Shown here piece after piece: positions 17,609 to 26,997 of a DNA stretch of 64,000 bases; within the stretch, counting starts at the first letter, position 1, and the number at the start of each line of letters is the position of its first letter. Under the pieces are notes generated by a model that saw only the letters and a list, made by a program, of their open reading frames with translations, did not search any database and was not told the DNA's origin. Position numbers and translations under genes: made by a program. The stretch comes from CAYQUO01 sp964420835 (lineage in GTDB: Bacteria > Chloroflexota > Anaerolineae > Anaerolineales > Anaerolineaceae). The DNA is taken from assembly GCA_964420835.1 (NCBI GenBank), contig CAYQUO010000003.1:62001-126000 (forward strand). The letters run 5' to 3'.

Positions 17609-17668
17609 ATTCTATCATTGAAGGCGAATTGTATTCCAGCTCACATCATGAAAGGCATCTCCAACGCC

Positions 17669-20257
17669 TTACTGTATCGGTGAATAGCTCCGGATATACC
17701 ATTTCGGATTTTCCACCACCCAGCCTTCCACTTCGTACTCCGTACTTACCTTCCACCAGGTGTATCCTTCGGCCACCTTGGGCCCATCCACGATGGACAC
17801 ATAATCCCTCTGGTTTAATTGGAGTACCACCCGGGAAGTTGTGGAAGGTTGTGCTCGTAAATTCAACGGGGGATTTCCGCCCTCCTCGCTGATAATATAA
17901 ACATCACCGGTTCTGAAATACAGAGCGTCATTTGCCATCCCTCCAGGCAGAATAAAACGTTCATTCCATTCAGGAACCTCCGGTGGATTCGTGATCAACA
18001 ATGTTCTCCATTCATCATCACCCAGCCGTTCGCCGCGAGGTTGAATGAACTCGTAATATGAAAAAACTCCGCCCTGGGCAGCCACAAGTTTTCCCTTGAA
18101 AGGCACAATGACAATGATCCGGTTCAGGTCTCCCACTCCCGCTTCCAGCACATTGTTTTGTCCAGCCCCCGATACCGCGGCAACAACCGGCATTGGCGGT
18201 ATTTCCGGGTCCTCTCCAAAGATTTTCATAAGATACAGGTTACACTCAATCGGCCCCAGGCAGGCATTGACGATCTCCCAATCTTCCGATGTGGGGTCTT
18301 CGCCCCTAAGCTCAGTAACGGCAATATCCCCCAATTCCTCAAAGCGTGTGCCAAGGTCATCCATCCCCATTAATAACTGGTCAACGGTCATCTCCTGGCT
18401 GTATCCAAAACCTTCCGGGGAGATTGTAATCCCTCTTTCCTCCAGGCCGGCGAGAATTGAGCGCGAAATGTAAGAAAGCCGGTAAAAAATGTTCGGATTC
18501 GGTTCGACGAATGAAGGCGGTGGGCCCGACATGGGAGGCCCACCACCAGCAACTGGTTCCGGCATCTTGGAATAAAGGATGGTATCGTGTTTCAACTCAG
18601 CCCAGCTTCCCAACATGCTGTTCATTTCTTTATAAGCCCAGGCGCTTGTTTGCATGTACGGGGGATATTCCGCCGATTTCACTGCCAGTTGGGCCATAAA
18701 GGCATACAGCCATCCATCATAGAATCGGCTTAACCACTCGGATTGCGTTACGGCCTGGATGGTTTTTTGCATTCTATCCATCTGTTCCGGATAATTCTCG
18801 TAGGTCGTGTCTCCTCTCGCCTCAAGGGTTTCCCTGGCCGCTGGAGATCCAAGCGCACATGCAAGATCCAGCCCGGAGGGGACCATCCTTGGTCTTTCCA
18901 TTGTGCCCACCTTGTCAAACACCAAGTATTGCAGGACAAAGGCGTCAAGCGTAAAGCGCTGCCCCATAAACCGCCATCCCCGGGTCTCCGGCATGTTCGC
19001 CTGCGTTTGTGCGAACATGGAGTTGATCTGCGGAGCAGGCAGTTGGTTCACATTTTCCAGGAAGGTGTTCCATTGGTCATCATTCAATAGGGATTGATAA
19101 CCCATTCCAGAACCATATATTCCTTCCATTAACTCCGTTAATTCAACAGGACCTGGATCATCACCCGGGCCCACCAAAAAAGTAAGGATCTCGTGCATAT
19201 CTCCCCACAGTTCCGCTGCAGGCACCTGTTCCTCACCGTCCTGGAAGGAAATTAGGCTGTCTGCGGTTTGACGGGATCCAACTTCCCCCCCTCCGCCATT
19301 CGTGGTTCGGACTTCGGGGAGATCGACCTTGGTTTCCAACAAGGCAAGCGTAATAAACAATGGTGCCCGCGATGCACGGAAATGCGATTGCTCAGGGTCA
19401 TTGAATAGGAATTCCACTCTCCCCAACCAGGTCATTCCCTTAAAATAGGCTTCCAATTCGGGGTCTCCGGAATAATGACCTACCGGTTTGTAGGCACCAT
19501 AGTCATCCTTAAACCCCTTGACCAATGCCGATTCCTCAATCCCCGAAGCCGCTTCGATCTGACCAAGTTGCTTGGCGATCCGAACTTCCCGATCCGCATC
19601 AAACCGCGAAGATGGGTCAAACAATCGAAGTGCGACTGCCAGGTAATCGGCAGCCATTTGGGAGTCCTCTGCGGCCGAAGTACCTTTTGCTTCTTTTTCA
19701 TAGGTCATTGCCCGTGATGTTATTCCCTGCAAGAGGGCTATCATCCTTGGCTTGAACCTCTCCTTTTCCAGAGCTTTGAGCATTTCATCAAAGGTAAGAT
19801 GAAGGGCGTGAAATGCCGCATCCGTGGTCAGATAATAAGGCTGCCCAAATCGGTCAGCCACTTGTTCACGCAAAGTCATGAACTCAGCCTCACCGGTCCT
19901 GAGGACTGTGAACCCATTCGTCAGCAGGAAAGACAGTTGTTCATCCGTTAACCCCTGGGTGACAAGTGGGTTGTCAATGGCTTCCAGGTCAACGGGCAAT
20001 AACGGAAGTTCCGGCAACGTGGTTACCGATGGTATTTCTTTCAGTTTAATTTCTTTGGCGAATGGAGAGTTCAGATCGACATTAAACATGGCTGCAAGCA
20101 AGCCATCCGGTTTTAAAGAAAGATTGGAAGGTGCAGGGGATGATTGATTTTTCTCCGCTGCAACCGTGGATTGAACTACGGTCTTATTTCCATTGGAGCC
20201 TACCTGGCAGGCAATAGCCATCACCATTGAAAAAACGAGAAATAATCTCTTGTCCAT
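17669..20257 (-). CDS. DUF3160 lipoprotein with C-terminal SH3 domain
   Basis: The frame opens further upstream, but ATG 20257 has GGAGG 5 bases before it and gives an 862-residue protein. It begins MDKRLFLVFSMVMAIACQVG, a signal peptide with a probable lipobox cysteine near residue 17. The bulk matches DUF3160: QGLTDEQLSFLLTNGFTVLR, RFGQPYYLTTDAAFHALHL, then a long helical region, GMTWLGRVEF and GDDPGPVELTELMEG. The last 70 or so residues, with NPPLNLRAQPSTTSRVVLQL and YTWWKVSTEYEVEGWVVE, form a bacterial SH3 domain suited to wall or peptide binding. The function of DUF3160 is unknown; the protein is likely anchored outside the cell. Confidence 0.85.
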   Translation of the reverse strand: MDKRLFLVFSMVMAIACQVGSNGNKTVVQSTVAAEKNQSSPAPSNLSLKPDGLLAAMFNVDLNSPFAKEIKLKEIPSVTTLPELPLLPVDLEAIDNPLVTQGLTDEQLSFLLTNGFTVLRTGEAEFMTLREQVADRFGQPYYLTTDAAFHALHLTFDEMLKALEKERFKPRMIALLQGITSRAMTYEKEAKGTSAAEDSQMAADYLAVALRLFDPSSRFDADREVRIAKQLGQIEAASGIEESALVKGFKDDYGAYKPVGHYSGDPELEAYFKGMTWLGRVEFLFNDPEQSHFRASRAPLFITLALLETKVDLPEVRTTNGGGGEVGSRQTADSLISFQDGEEQVPAAELWGDMHEILTFLVGPGDDPGPVELTELMEGIYGSGMGYQSLLNDDQWNTFLENVNQLPAPQINSMFAQTQANMPETRGWRFMGQRFTLDAFVLQYLVFDKVGTMERPRMVPSGLDLACALGSPAARETLEARGDTTYENYPEQMDRMQKTIQAVTQSEWLSRFYDGWLYAFMAQLAVKSAEYPPYMQTSAWAYKEMNSMLGSWAELKHDTILYSKMPEPVAGGGPPMSGPPPSFVEPNPNIFYRLSYISRSILAGLEERGITISPEGFGYSQEMTVDQLLMGMDDLGTRFEELGDIAVTELRGEDPTSEDWEIVNACLGPIECNLYLMKIFGEDPEIPPMPVVAAVSGAGQNNVLEAGVGDLNRIIVIVPFKGKLVAAQGGVFSYYEFIQPRGERLGDDEWRTLLITNPPEVPEWNERFILPGGMANDALYFRTGDVYIISEEGGNPPLNLRAQPSTTSRVVLQLNQRDYVSIVDGPKVAEGYTWWKVSTEYEVEGWVVENPKWYIRSYSPIQ

Positions 20258-20416
20258 GATAACCTCCGATCCTTTACTATAACCCATTTATTGGTCAGCG
20301 ATGAACTATATTACTAAAAATTGCCAAGCAAACAACCCACTAACCCGGATAAATCCCGGCTTACGAATATAATGTATTCACGTTGAAAATATTAATTCCT
20401 TTCAAGAGAGGCAAAC

Positions 20417-21190
20417 ATGACATCCATTACTTTTCATGACCGGCTTCAGCGCAGGGAAACTCTCATCGGCACTGTGGTAACCCTGTCGACCTTTCAGGTG
20501 CCTGAGATCCTTGTTCATGCCGGTTTTGATTGGCTGTTCATTGACAGTGAACATGCCCCTCTCGGGTTGGCAGATGTGGCGGGACTCGTCCAGGCTGGTG
20601 GAAAAGGCGCCGCATGCATCGTTCGTGTACCTGACCATGCAGACCGTTCCATAAAAAACGCCTTGGATTCAGGAGCAGATGGGATCATCGTGCCCATGGT
20701 TAACACAGCTGCACAAGCCGAAGGGATTGTCGCTGCGAGCAAATATCCTCCTCTGGGCCGGCGCGGCCTGGCCAGCACAAGGGCTCACGGATACGGAGCA
20801 TCATTTGAGGAATACCTGCAACGGGCAAATAATGATATCAGCGTTATTCTCCAGGCAGAGCATGTTGAAGCGGTGAAAAACATCGATAGTATCACATCCG
20901 TACCCGGTGTGGATTGTATCCTTGTTGGTCCTTACGATCTCTCCGGAAGCATGGGCATGCTTGGGCAGGTAACACATCCGCACGTTCAGGAAGCTATAAT
21001 GAATGTATCATCTGCATGCCAGAAGAAGGGCATCCCGTTGGGGATCTTTAGTCCTGACCCGAACCTGCTCGTAGATTACCACCGACGCGGGTTTACCTTG
21101 CTGGCACTCGGTCAGGATACCACCTTCCTACTGGATGCAGCTCGGTTATCGCGTCAAAAATTACTGGATGGCATTGCCTCGCTGGGATAA
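20417..21190 (+). CDS. HpcH/HpaI family class II aldolase
   Basis: The 257-residue protein fits the HpcH/HpaI family of metal-dependent pyruvate aldolases, which cleave or form 2-keto-3-deoxy sugar acids or related 2-oxo acids. Signature stretches are FDWLFIDSEHAPLGLADV, ALDSGADGIIVPMVNTAAQA, GRRGLASTRAHGYG, and DCILVGPYDLSGSMGMLGQ, which hold the metal and substrate-binding residues. The ATG at 20417 follows GAGAGG by 5 bases. It stands alone; the next gene is 140 bases away and unrelated in function. The substrate, for example 2-keto-3-deoxy-rhamnonate or -glucarate, is not determined. Confidence 0.88.
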   Translation: MTSITFHDRLQRRETLIGTVVTLSTFQVPEILVHAGFDWLFIDSEHAPLGLADVAGLVQAGGKGAACIVRVPDHADRSIKNALDSGADGIIVPMVNTAAQAEGIVAASKYPPLGRRGLASTRAHGYGASFEEYLQRANNDISVILQAEHVEAVKNIDSITSVPGVDCILVGPYDLSGSMGMLGQVTHPHVQEAIMNVSSACQKKGIPLGIFSPDPNLLVDYHRRGFTLLALGQDTTFLLDAARLSRQKLLDGIASLG

Positions 21191-21331
21191 CCCCGCTGTT
21201 CTGAATGGTTATTCATCCGACCCCTTTGGAAATATCCCTCTGGTTCGTGCCAATTCCTCCATGGTTATACGATTTATGTTGTTTAAGAAAAATCAGATAA
21301 AAGGTTGGCTAAAGAATAGCGGGTAATAGCA

Positions 21332-22828
21332 ATGCGATCAAAGGTTATCATCATTGGGGCAGGAATTGCCGGGCTTGCAGCCGGCTGTCGCCTTGCCGCC
21401 CGGGGCTACCCGGTGGAGATCCACGAAAAATTGGATAAACCGGGCGGCAAGGCGTATCCTTACCAGGTGAATGGTTTCACATTCGCCTGCGGACCTTCCA
21501 TCGTTTCCGCACCACATCTGCTGGATGAAATATTCACCACGGCTGGAAGAAGGCGGGAGGATTACCTCTCGCTTATTCCAGTCAATCCATTCTATAGAGT
21601 TTTTGGTCCGCATGGAAATTTTATCGACGTCAACAATGACGATTTATTTTTAATGGACCAGTTGAGCGAATTTGATCAGAACAGCCGGAGAGAATATGCC
21701 AGATTCAAGGAAAAAATACTGTCAATTTACGACCAGGGACTCCAGTCGTGGTTCACCACTCCTTCTCGGCATTTCGAATTTCTCTCCAGGATCGCTTCCA
21801 ACTTCTTCGGGGGAAAAACGGTATCGAGTGCCCGTTCCGTGGTTTCCCGATATATTCACAACGAATCCCTGCAAGATGTCCTTGCCTTCCATCCCCTTCG
21901 TCTTGGGGAAAATCCATTTGAGGCTCCGAGTTCAGCACTAATGAATCATTATTTTGAGAAAAAATGGGGTGTTTGGCATGCGGTTGGCGGGCCAACAGCG
22001 ATCGTGAATGGGTTGACAGGGTTGTTGGTCGACCTCGGCGGTGAAATACACCTTAATTCAGAAGTCGCTGAGATCCTGATCTCTGGCCGGCGAACAAATG
22101 GAATACGTCTTCTGGACGGACGACTTCAGCAGGCAGATGTGATTATTGCCGCCTTTGATCCCGCTTCCATGTACACCAGGCTGATTCGACCGGCAAACCG
22201 AAATGTAAACTCCAATACCCGCTACGAGAAAGCCCATTACAGCAATTCTGTTTTTTCAATCTCATTTGGCACCAGGAAAAGGTTCACGAACACAAACCTC
22301 TTACCCCATAATTTTATTTTTGAAAGCCATCTTGAAAATATATGCAATGATATCTTTCAAAACAAAATCATTCCAAAAAACCTTTTCCTCCACCTCATCC
22401 TGCCTACTTATTTGGACCCAACGATTGCACCTGAAGGATGTGATACGATCCAGGTTGTTGCAGCAGTACCGAATCTTGAATCAGAAACAGATTGGTCCAT
22501 CCTGGCCATCTCATTACGTGATCGGATCCTCCAATTCCTTGAGGAGAAACACCTCCCAGGGTTGAAGGCCGCTATAATCGCGGAGCATCACATGGACCCT
22601 ACTGATATTCACACGTTATTCAGCACTTGCCGGGGATCGGCATTCTCCATGCATTTCAACAGAGGTCCACAAGGTTGGTCCCATCCCAGGCATCGATCCG
22701 AGGATATTGAAAACCTTTACCTCGTGGGGGATGGAACGCACCCCGGTCCGGGGCTGCCCGGGGTATTGACTTCGGCATGGACCGTCACCCGCCTGATTGA
22801 ACGTGAGAATGAAACCCACCAAAGATGA
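21332..22828 (+). CDS. CrtI-like FAD-dependent phytoene desaturase/isomerase family oxidoreductase
   Basis: The 498-residue protein starts with the FAD-binding dinucleotide fold KVIIIGAGIAGLAAGCRLAA and EIHEKLDKPGGKAYPY. It has VGGPTAIVNGLTGLLVDLGG in the middle. It ends with the C-terminal FAD motif NLYLVGDGTHPGPGLPGVLT typical of carotenoid desaturases and isomerases. The length is normal for CrtI (about 490-500). No phytoene synthase (crtB) is in the window. Two genes downstream lies another isoprenoid-type flavoprotein, so a role in isoprenoid or carotenoid modification is plausible. The exact substrate is unknown. Confidence 0.8.
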   Translation: MRSKVIIIGAGIAGLAAGCRLAARGYPVEIHEKLDKPGGKAYPYQVNGFTFACGPSIVSAPHLLDEIFTTAGRRREDYLSLIPVNPFYRVFGPHGNFIDVNNDDLFLMDQLSEFDQNSRREYARFKEKILSIYDQGLQSWFTTPSRHFEFLSRIASNFFGGKTVSSARSVVSRYIHNESLQDVLAFHPLRLGENPFEAPSSALMNHYFEKKWGVWHAVGGPTAIVNGLTGLLVDLGGEIHLNSEVAEILISGRRTNGIRLLDGRLQQADVIIAAFDPASMYTRLIRPANRNVNSNTRYEKAHYSNSVFSISFGTRKRFTNTNLLPHNFIFESHLENICNDIFQNKIIPKNLFLHLILPTYLDPTIAPEGCDTIQVVAAVPNLESETDWSILAISLRDRILQFLEEKHLPGLKAAIIAEHHMDPTDIHTLFSTCRGSAFSMHFNRGPQGWSHPRHRSEDIENLYLVGDGTHPGPGLPGVLTSAWTVTRLIERENETHQR

Positions 22829-22849
22829 TCATCCGTTCCTAATTGCCTG

Positions 22850-22878
22850 TTGGTATTGACGTGAATAATTGATATACT
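22850..22878 (+). promoter_or_regulatory. Promoter of the membrane protein / geranylgeranyl reductase pair
   Basis: TTGGTA (22850-22855), a 17-base spacer and TATACT (22873-22878) form a good sigma-70 promoter. Transcription would start near 22885, about 28 bases before the ATG at 22913. Confidence 0.55.
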
Positions 22879-22912
22879 TGGAGCATAGACTCATCCAAAG
22901 GCCTTAAAAGAA

Positions 22913-23446
22913 ATGAGAAGAAACAAGAACCCGGCTCATATTTCAAACGTACTTCATGCGAGGACAACACCTTTCCGGTTTCGTGTAATGTGGGGAATTC
23001 TCCTGTTCTTATTGCTTCTTCTTCCAGTTTTCAACCATTTGATTCAATTACTCCCCTTAAGAAAACTGCAGGAGGGTGGCATCCTGGTTTGGTATTCCAG
23101 TGACTTGTTTACATCCCTTGCCGTGATTACCAATGGCGCCATGGTCATTCGCATGTTCCAACTTTATCGTTTTACCGCATTCGAGGATAATAAGACGCTT
23201 TGGGAAAAAACACTGAATTCATTTGGCTTTTCACTCCTCTCGCTTGTCACCTACCTGGCCCTGCTAATCACACTGCGGGATCAGTTGAGCAGTCTACACC
23301 TTGGCCAGAATAGTACCAATCAACTCTACGTGGAAACAGTGTTGCTTGCCCTCTACATCCTTTTCTTTTCTCTGGTTTGCAGGGGCGTATACCTGCTGGG
23401 GATCCGGTACATCCCCCTATACAAGAATACAACAGCCTCCTCCTGA
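22913..23446 (+). CDS. Small four-helix membrane protein, unknown function
   Basis: The 177-residue protein has a basic N-terminus (MRRNKNPAHIS) and four clear membrane segments at about residues 24-46, 60-82, 104-125 and 140-165. I do not recognise a family. It sits between two flavoproteins of isoprenoid type and is 24 bases ahead of the geranylgeranyl-reductase-like gene, with which it is probably co-transcribed from the promoter at 22850-22878. A role as a membrane partner of that enzyme is only a guess from position. Confidence 0.7.
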   Translation: MRRNKNPAHISNVLHARTTPFRFRVMWGILLFLLLLLPVFNHLIQLLPLRKLQEGGILVWYSSDLFTSLAVITNGAMVIRMFQLYRFTAFEDNKTLWEKTLNSFGFSLLSLVTYLALLITLRDQLSSLHLGQNSTNQLYVETVLLALYILFFSLVCRGVYLLGIRYIPLYKNTTASS

Positions 23447-23470
23447 TCATACACAATCAACGAGGGAACC

Positions 23471-24625
23471 GTGGTCTATGACGTCATTGTTGTAGGAGCC
23501 GGGCCTGCCGGTGCAGTTGTTGCCGCCCTCCTTTCCCAACAACACTTGAAGGTGCTCCTGTTGGAAAGGTCGGCTCTTCCACGGTATAAACCTTGCGGTG
23601 GTGGGTTAACGGTCAAGGCAGCCAGGGCGCTTCCCTTTAAGTTTAATTCCACTTTGGATGTGATACCTTCAGGTGGGATCCTATCTTTCGCCGGGAACGA
23701 ACTCTTACGAACCCGGTTCACAAAACCGATTGGTTCCCTGGTTATGCGTGACCGGTTTGATATGTCCCTGGTGGAAATTGCCCGGAAATCAGGCACCAAA
23801 ATCGCCGAACAGGTTACCTTTTTCGATTATCAACAAGATGAATTCTGCCTGACCGTCCGAACGAACTTGGGTGAGTTGCAAACTCATTTTATAGTTGGGG
23901 CTGATGGCGTGAACAGCCGGGTGGCTCGCTCTGCCGGCCTCCTGTCGAAAAGAAAGACCGGTATTGCCATTGAAGCGGAACTGGATGTGCCTCCATTTGC
24001 GCTGGACGCCCAGGATTCGTATGCTACATTTGATTTTGGAGCAACAAAATTTGGCTACGGCTGGATCTTTCCCAAGGGGGATCATTTCTCGGCAGGGATT
24101 TTTTCAACTCGAACATCCGCACGAGTGCTTGATGCAAGAGCGCTGGAAAAATTCATAAAAAGCCATGCTGTATTGGGGGAGAGCCGCATTCGACTCTGGA
24201 GGGGTCATCGCATTCCCCTGGGTGGATCATCGGAACCGTTGGCAAAGGGAAGAATTCTCCTCGTTGGTGATGCCGCCAACCTTGCAGACCCATGGCTGGG
24301 AGAAGGCTTGTATTACGCCATCGTCAGCGCCCGGGTGGCAGCAGACAATATCATCCGGGCAATGGAAAGCGGTCAGGAACTGGTGGAATACAGCAAACAG
24401 ATCCATGCCGCATTTAATAAACAATTCAGAATAGCCAGCCAATTCGCCTCGATTGTTTACAGTTTGCCCCGACTGGCATCCAGCCTATTAAGCGGCAGTT
24501 CATTCCTGCAGGAATCCCTCTTCAATACATTGCGGGGCGATTCGGGGTATTCCGAACTACGAAGAAAAATAGTCCATCACCTCCCACGGATCATTGGAGA
24601 AGTACTAACCAGCGATCTAAATTAA
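23471..24625 (+). CDS. Geranylgeranyl reductase family FAD-dependent oxidoreductase
   Basis: The 384-residue protein begins DVIVVGAGPAGAVVAALLSQ and LLLERSALPRYKPCGGGLTV. The KPCGGG motif is diagnostic for the geranylgeranyl reductase/ChlP family. FIVGADGVNSRVAR and RILLVGDAANLADPWLGEGL are the second and third FAD motifs. Family members saturate double bonds of geranylgeranyl chains in chlorophyll, menaquinone or archaeal-type lipids. The start is GTG 23471 after GAGGGA. With no photosynthesis genes in the window, quinone or lipid side-chain reduction is the likelier role. That is an inference. Confidence 0.85.
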   Translation: MVYDVIVVGAGPAGAVVAALLSQQHLKVLLLERSALPRYKPCGGGLTVKAARALPFKFNSTLDVIPSGGILSFAGNELLRTRFTKPIGSLVMRDRFDMSLVEIARKSGTKIAEQVTFFDYQQDEFCLTVRTNLGELQTHFIVGADGVNSRVARSAGLLSKRKTGIAIEAELDVPPFALDAQDSYATFDFGATKFGYGWIFPKGDHFSAGIFSTRTSARVLDARALEKFIKSHAVLGESRIRLWRGHRIPLGGSSEPLAKGRILLVGDAANLADPWLGEGLYYAIVSARVAADNIIRAMESGQELVEYSKQIHAAFNKQFRIASQFASIVYSLPRLASSLLSGSSFLQESLFNTLRGDSGYSELRRKIVHHLPRIIGEVLTSDLN

Positions 24626-25005
24626 TTACAGGAGATCCAGCCATTTGACCTCAAACGCCACACTGGCAATGCAGCCTTGGCCATTTCAGCCGGGTTATCC
24701 AAGCAACCAATGATTGTGCGCTTCACATGGCTGCTCGTTTAATCATTATTGAAATCCGTTGTTTCTGCCCGGCTGCCTGCAAAAACAGCCCCATTATTTA
24801 AGAGGAGGTTATTCTCACTTTATCGGGCATCGGCAACAACACGCCAGGAAACCAGTACAAATCCAGCAACGATCTGCCAATTGGGTTTAGATTGCGGTTT
24901 TTTATGCGCCTGCCTGGAACTTGTCGTAATTCCAGTAAACCTCTGAAGGAATGATATCATTCCTCCAACTTTCCCTGGTTATTACAGGATTAACGCGAGG
25001 ATGTC
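24626..25005 (+). other. 380-bp intergenic region with an 18-bp perfect palindrome
   Basis: No convincing gene is present. The only clear element is AGGAATGATATCATTCCT at 24947-24964, an uninterrupted 18-base palindrome 41 bases before the GTG of the carrier gene. It lacks a T-run, so it looks more like an operator than a terminator. Confidence 0.55.
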
Positions 25006-26460
25006 GTGGAAAAGAAGAATACCGCTCTAACGATCAATAAAAAAGCGTTTTTCCAATCCTTTTTCATCTTGCTTGCCATGATGCTCCTGGCTGGCATTCT
25101 GACCCGTATCATTCCATCCGGCACATATTTGCGAACTGAGATGGATGGGAGGATGATGATCCACCCTTCAACCTTTCAACCGATTCCCCGCCCGGATTAC
25201 CCGGCTTGGCGGTGGTTCGTCGCGCCGGTTGAAGTGTTGGGAGGGCCCGATGGACTGACCGTATTAACGATCATCCTCTTTTTGGTTATGATCGGTGCCG
25301 CGTTTGCGGTCCTTGAAAAAACCGGCCTATTGCTGGCTGGAATTACCCGTGTAGTCGACCTTTTTGGTGGCCGCAAATACATCCTGTTATTAACGATCAC
25401 CTTTCTCTTTATGATCATGGGCGCGTTTTTGGGCATCTTTGAGGAAGTTGTCCCTTTGGTGCCCATAATGCTGGCGGTGTCTTTTTTTCTTGGATGGGAT
25501 TCGCTCGTTGGCTTGGGGATGAGCATCCTGGCTGTAAACATGGGGTTCTCGGCAGCCATTACCAATCCATTTACGATTGGTGTTGCTCAAAAGATCGCCG
25601 GCTTGCCCTTGTTTTCCGGCGCTGGTTATCGGTTAATCATCTTCCTAGTTTTCTTCGGAATCTATGCACTCTTCCTGACGAATTATGCACGTCGGTTGGA
25701 TAATGGTTCCATTATTTCACCAGTGGCTTCTTTCGAGAAGACAGAAAAAGAAAAATATCAACTCCATCACCTGCACAAAGGAACCCAAACAATTCCTCAT
25801 GCAGGGCGCGCGGCGATCTGGCTGTTATCCTGTTTATTTCTGATCCTGATCGTGCTTGTTTCCGGTCCTTTCATCAGCCTAATTTCTGAATATTCACTGC
25901 CATTGGTCGGCATATTATTCCTGGCCGCCGGTTTGGGAGCGGGTTTCATAGGTGGGGCTAAACCCCTGCAGGTGATCACTGCTGCCATGTCCGGAATGAA
26001 ATCTCTTCTGCCGGGGATACCGCTGATCCTGATGGCAGCCAGTATCAAATACATTGCCGCACAGGGGGGAATTTTGGACACAATCCTCCATTCGGCAGCC
26101 ACGTTGATTGGCAGAACAGGCTCCTTTGGAGGTGCATTAGCCACTTATCTTATTGCATTGTTCTTTGAGATCTTTATTGGGTCGGGAAGCGCAAAGGCTT
26201 TCCTGGTTATGCCCATTCTCCTTCCGCTGGCAGACCTGGTTGGAGTGTCACGTCAACTGACTGTTCTGGCCTATTGTTTTGGTGACGGTTTTTCCAATCT
26301 CGCCTATCCAACCAACCCGGTTTTATTAATATCCCTGGGTTTAACCGTAGTCTCATACCCTCAATGGATCAGGTGGACTTTAAAATTATGGTTCTGGGTG
26401 ATACTGGCGAGTATTGCCTTCCTGGGGATGGGAGTTCTGATTCACTATGGGCCTTTTTGA
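25006..26460 (+). CDS. YfcC-like (DcuC superfamily) membrane carrier
   Basis: The 484-residue integral membrane protein has about 12 hydrophobic segments and matches the C4-dicarboxylate/basic amino acid anaerobic carrier family (YfcC, PF03606). Supporting stretches are the N-terminal AGILTRIIPSGTYLR, GIFEEVVPLVPIML, AVNMGFSAAITNPFTIGVAQ and the C-terminal GSGSAKAFLVMPILLPLADL with SNLAYPTNPVLLI. These last parts resemble the substrate-binding hairpins of this fold. The start is GTG 25006, 5 bases after GAGG. The substrate cannot be told from sequence; amino acids, peptides or dicarboxylates are possible. A palindrome upstream suggests specific regulation. Confidence 0.83.
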   Translation: MEKKNTALTINKKAFFQSFFILLAMMLLAGILTRIIPSGTYLRTEMDGRMMIHPSTFQPIPRPDYPAWRWFVAPVEVLGGPDGLTVLTIILFLVMIGAAFAVLEKTGLLLAGITRVVDLFGGRKYILLLTITFLFMIMGAFLGIFEEVVPLVPIMLAVSFFLGWDSLVGLGMSILAVNMGFSAAITNPFTIGVAQKIAGLPLFSGAGYRLIIFLVFFGIYALFLTNYARRLDNGSIISPVASFEKTEKEKYQLHHLHKGTQTIPHAGRAAIWLLSCLFLILIVLVSGPFISLISEYSLPLVGILFLAAGLGAGFIGGAKPLQVITAAMSGMKSLLPGIPLILMAASIKYIAAQGGILDTILHSAATLIGRTGSFGGALATYLIALFFEIFIGSGSAKAFLVMPILLPLADLVGVSRQLTVLAYCFGDGFSNLAYPTNPVLLISLGLTVVSYPQWIRWTLKLWFWVILASIAFLGMGVLIHYGPF

Positions 26461-26494
26461 TAATATGAGTTTTATTAGAAACTCCAGAATCCAC

Positions 26495-26523
26495 TTGCCG
26501 TACCTTCAGATGTTGGCTATAAT
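26495..26523 (+). promoter_or_regulatory. Promoter of the FmdB zinc-ribbon gene
   Basis: TTGCCG (26495-26500), a 17-base spacer and TATAAT (26518-26523) form a sigma-70 promoter. The ATG at 26569 lies about 39 bases after the expected +1, with AAGGTGA as ribosome site. Confidence 0.6.
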
Positions 26524-26568
26524 GCCACTTTGAAATTTGTCAATGCGAGAGTTCAGGCAAGGTGATTC

Positions 26569-26880
26569 ATGCCCGTCTATACATATCGATGTGAAAGTTG
26601 CGGTATCCAGTTTGAAAAGACGCAGAAGTTTTCCGATGCACCTCTGACTCGGTGCCCTGAGTGCAACAAAAAAACCCTTCACAAGGTGTATACACCGGTG
26701 GGGATTGTTTTCAAGGGTTCCGGTTTTTATGCGACCGACCATCGTTCCCCGTCCGGACAAAACCGCTCAACGCCCGCAGAAAAAAACGCAGAAAAGAACG
26801 ATGCCAGCAAATCGTCGGAAAGCAAACCTGCTGAAGCAGCATCTGCCACATCTTCCAATTCAAAACCCCCCTCAGACTAA
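26569..26880 (+). CDS. FmdB family zinc-ribbon protein
   Basis: The 103-residue protein starts MPVYTYRCESCGIQFEKTQK and continues LTRCPECNKKTLHKVY. The two CxxC pairs form the FmdB/CxxC_CXXC_SSSS zinc ribbon at about residues 1-42. VFKGSGFYATDHR is the usual segment after it. The C-terminal 45 residues are low-complexity (Ala, Ser, Lys, Glu) and probably disordered. Family members are small putative regulators of uncertain role. It has its own promoter and a hairpin terminator, so it is a single-gene unit. A second FmdB protein is encoded at 48238-48672. Confidence 0.88.
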   Translation: MPVYTYRCESCGIQFEKTQKFSDAPLTRCPECNKKTLHKVYTPVGIVFKGSGFYATDHRSPSGQNRSTPAEKNAEKNDASKSSESKPAEAASATSSNSKPPSD

Positions 26881-26903
26881 TCAGCGCGTTCTCCAAGCCC
26901 TGC

Positions 26904-26943
26904 ACCGGACACATGCCACATAAGGTATCAGTCCGGTTTTTTT
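26904..26943 (+). terminator. Rho-independent terminator after the FmdB gene
   Basis: ACCGGAC (26904-26910) pairs with GTCCGGT (26931-26937) across a 20-base loop and runs into seven T residues. It separates the FmdB gene from the thiolase. Confidence 0.75.
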
Positions 26944-26997
26944 CTTTCAATCAGTAATGGTAGAATGAATTTCACATCGGTGTTTTTGGAGGTCGTC

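Noticed and set aside
24749..24946. 65-codon ORF in the intergenic region
   Set aside because: There is no ribosome site, and the product is compositionally unlike a protein.
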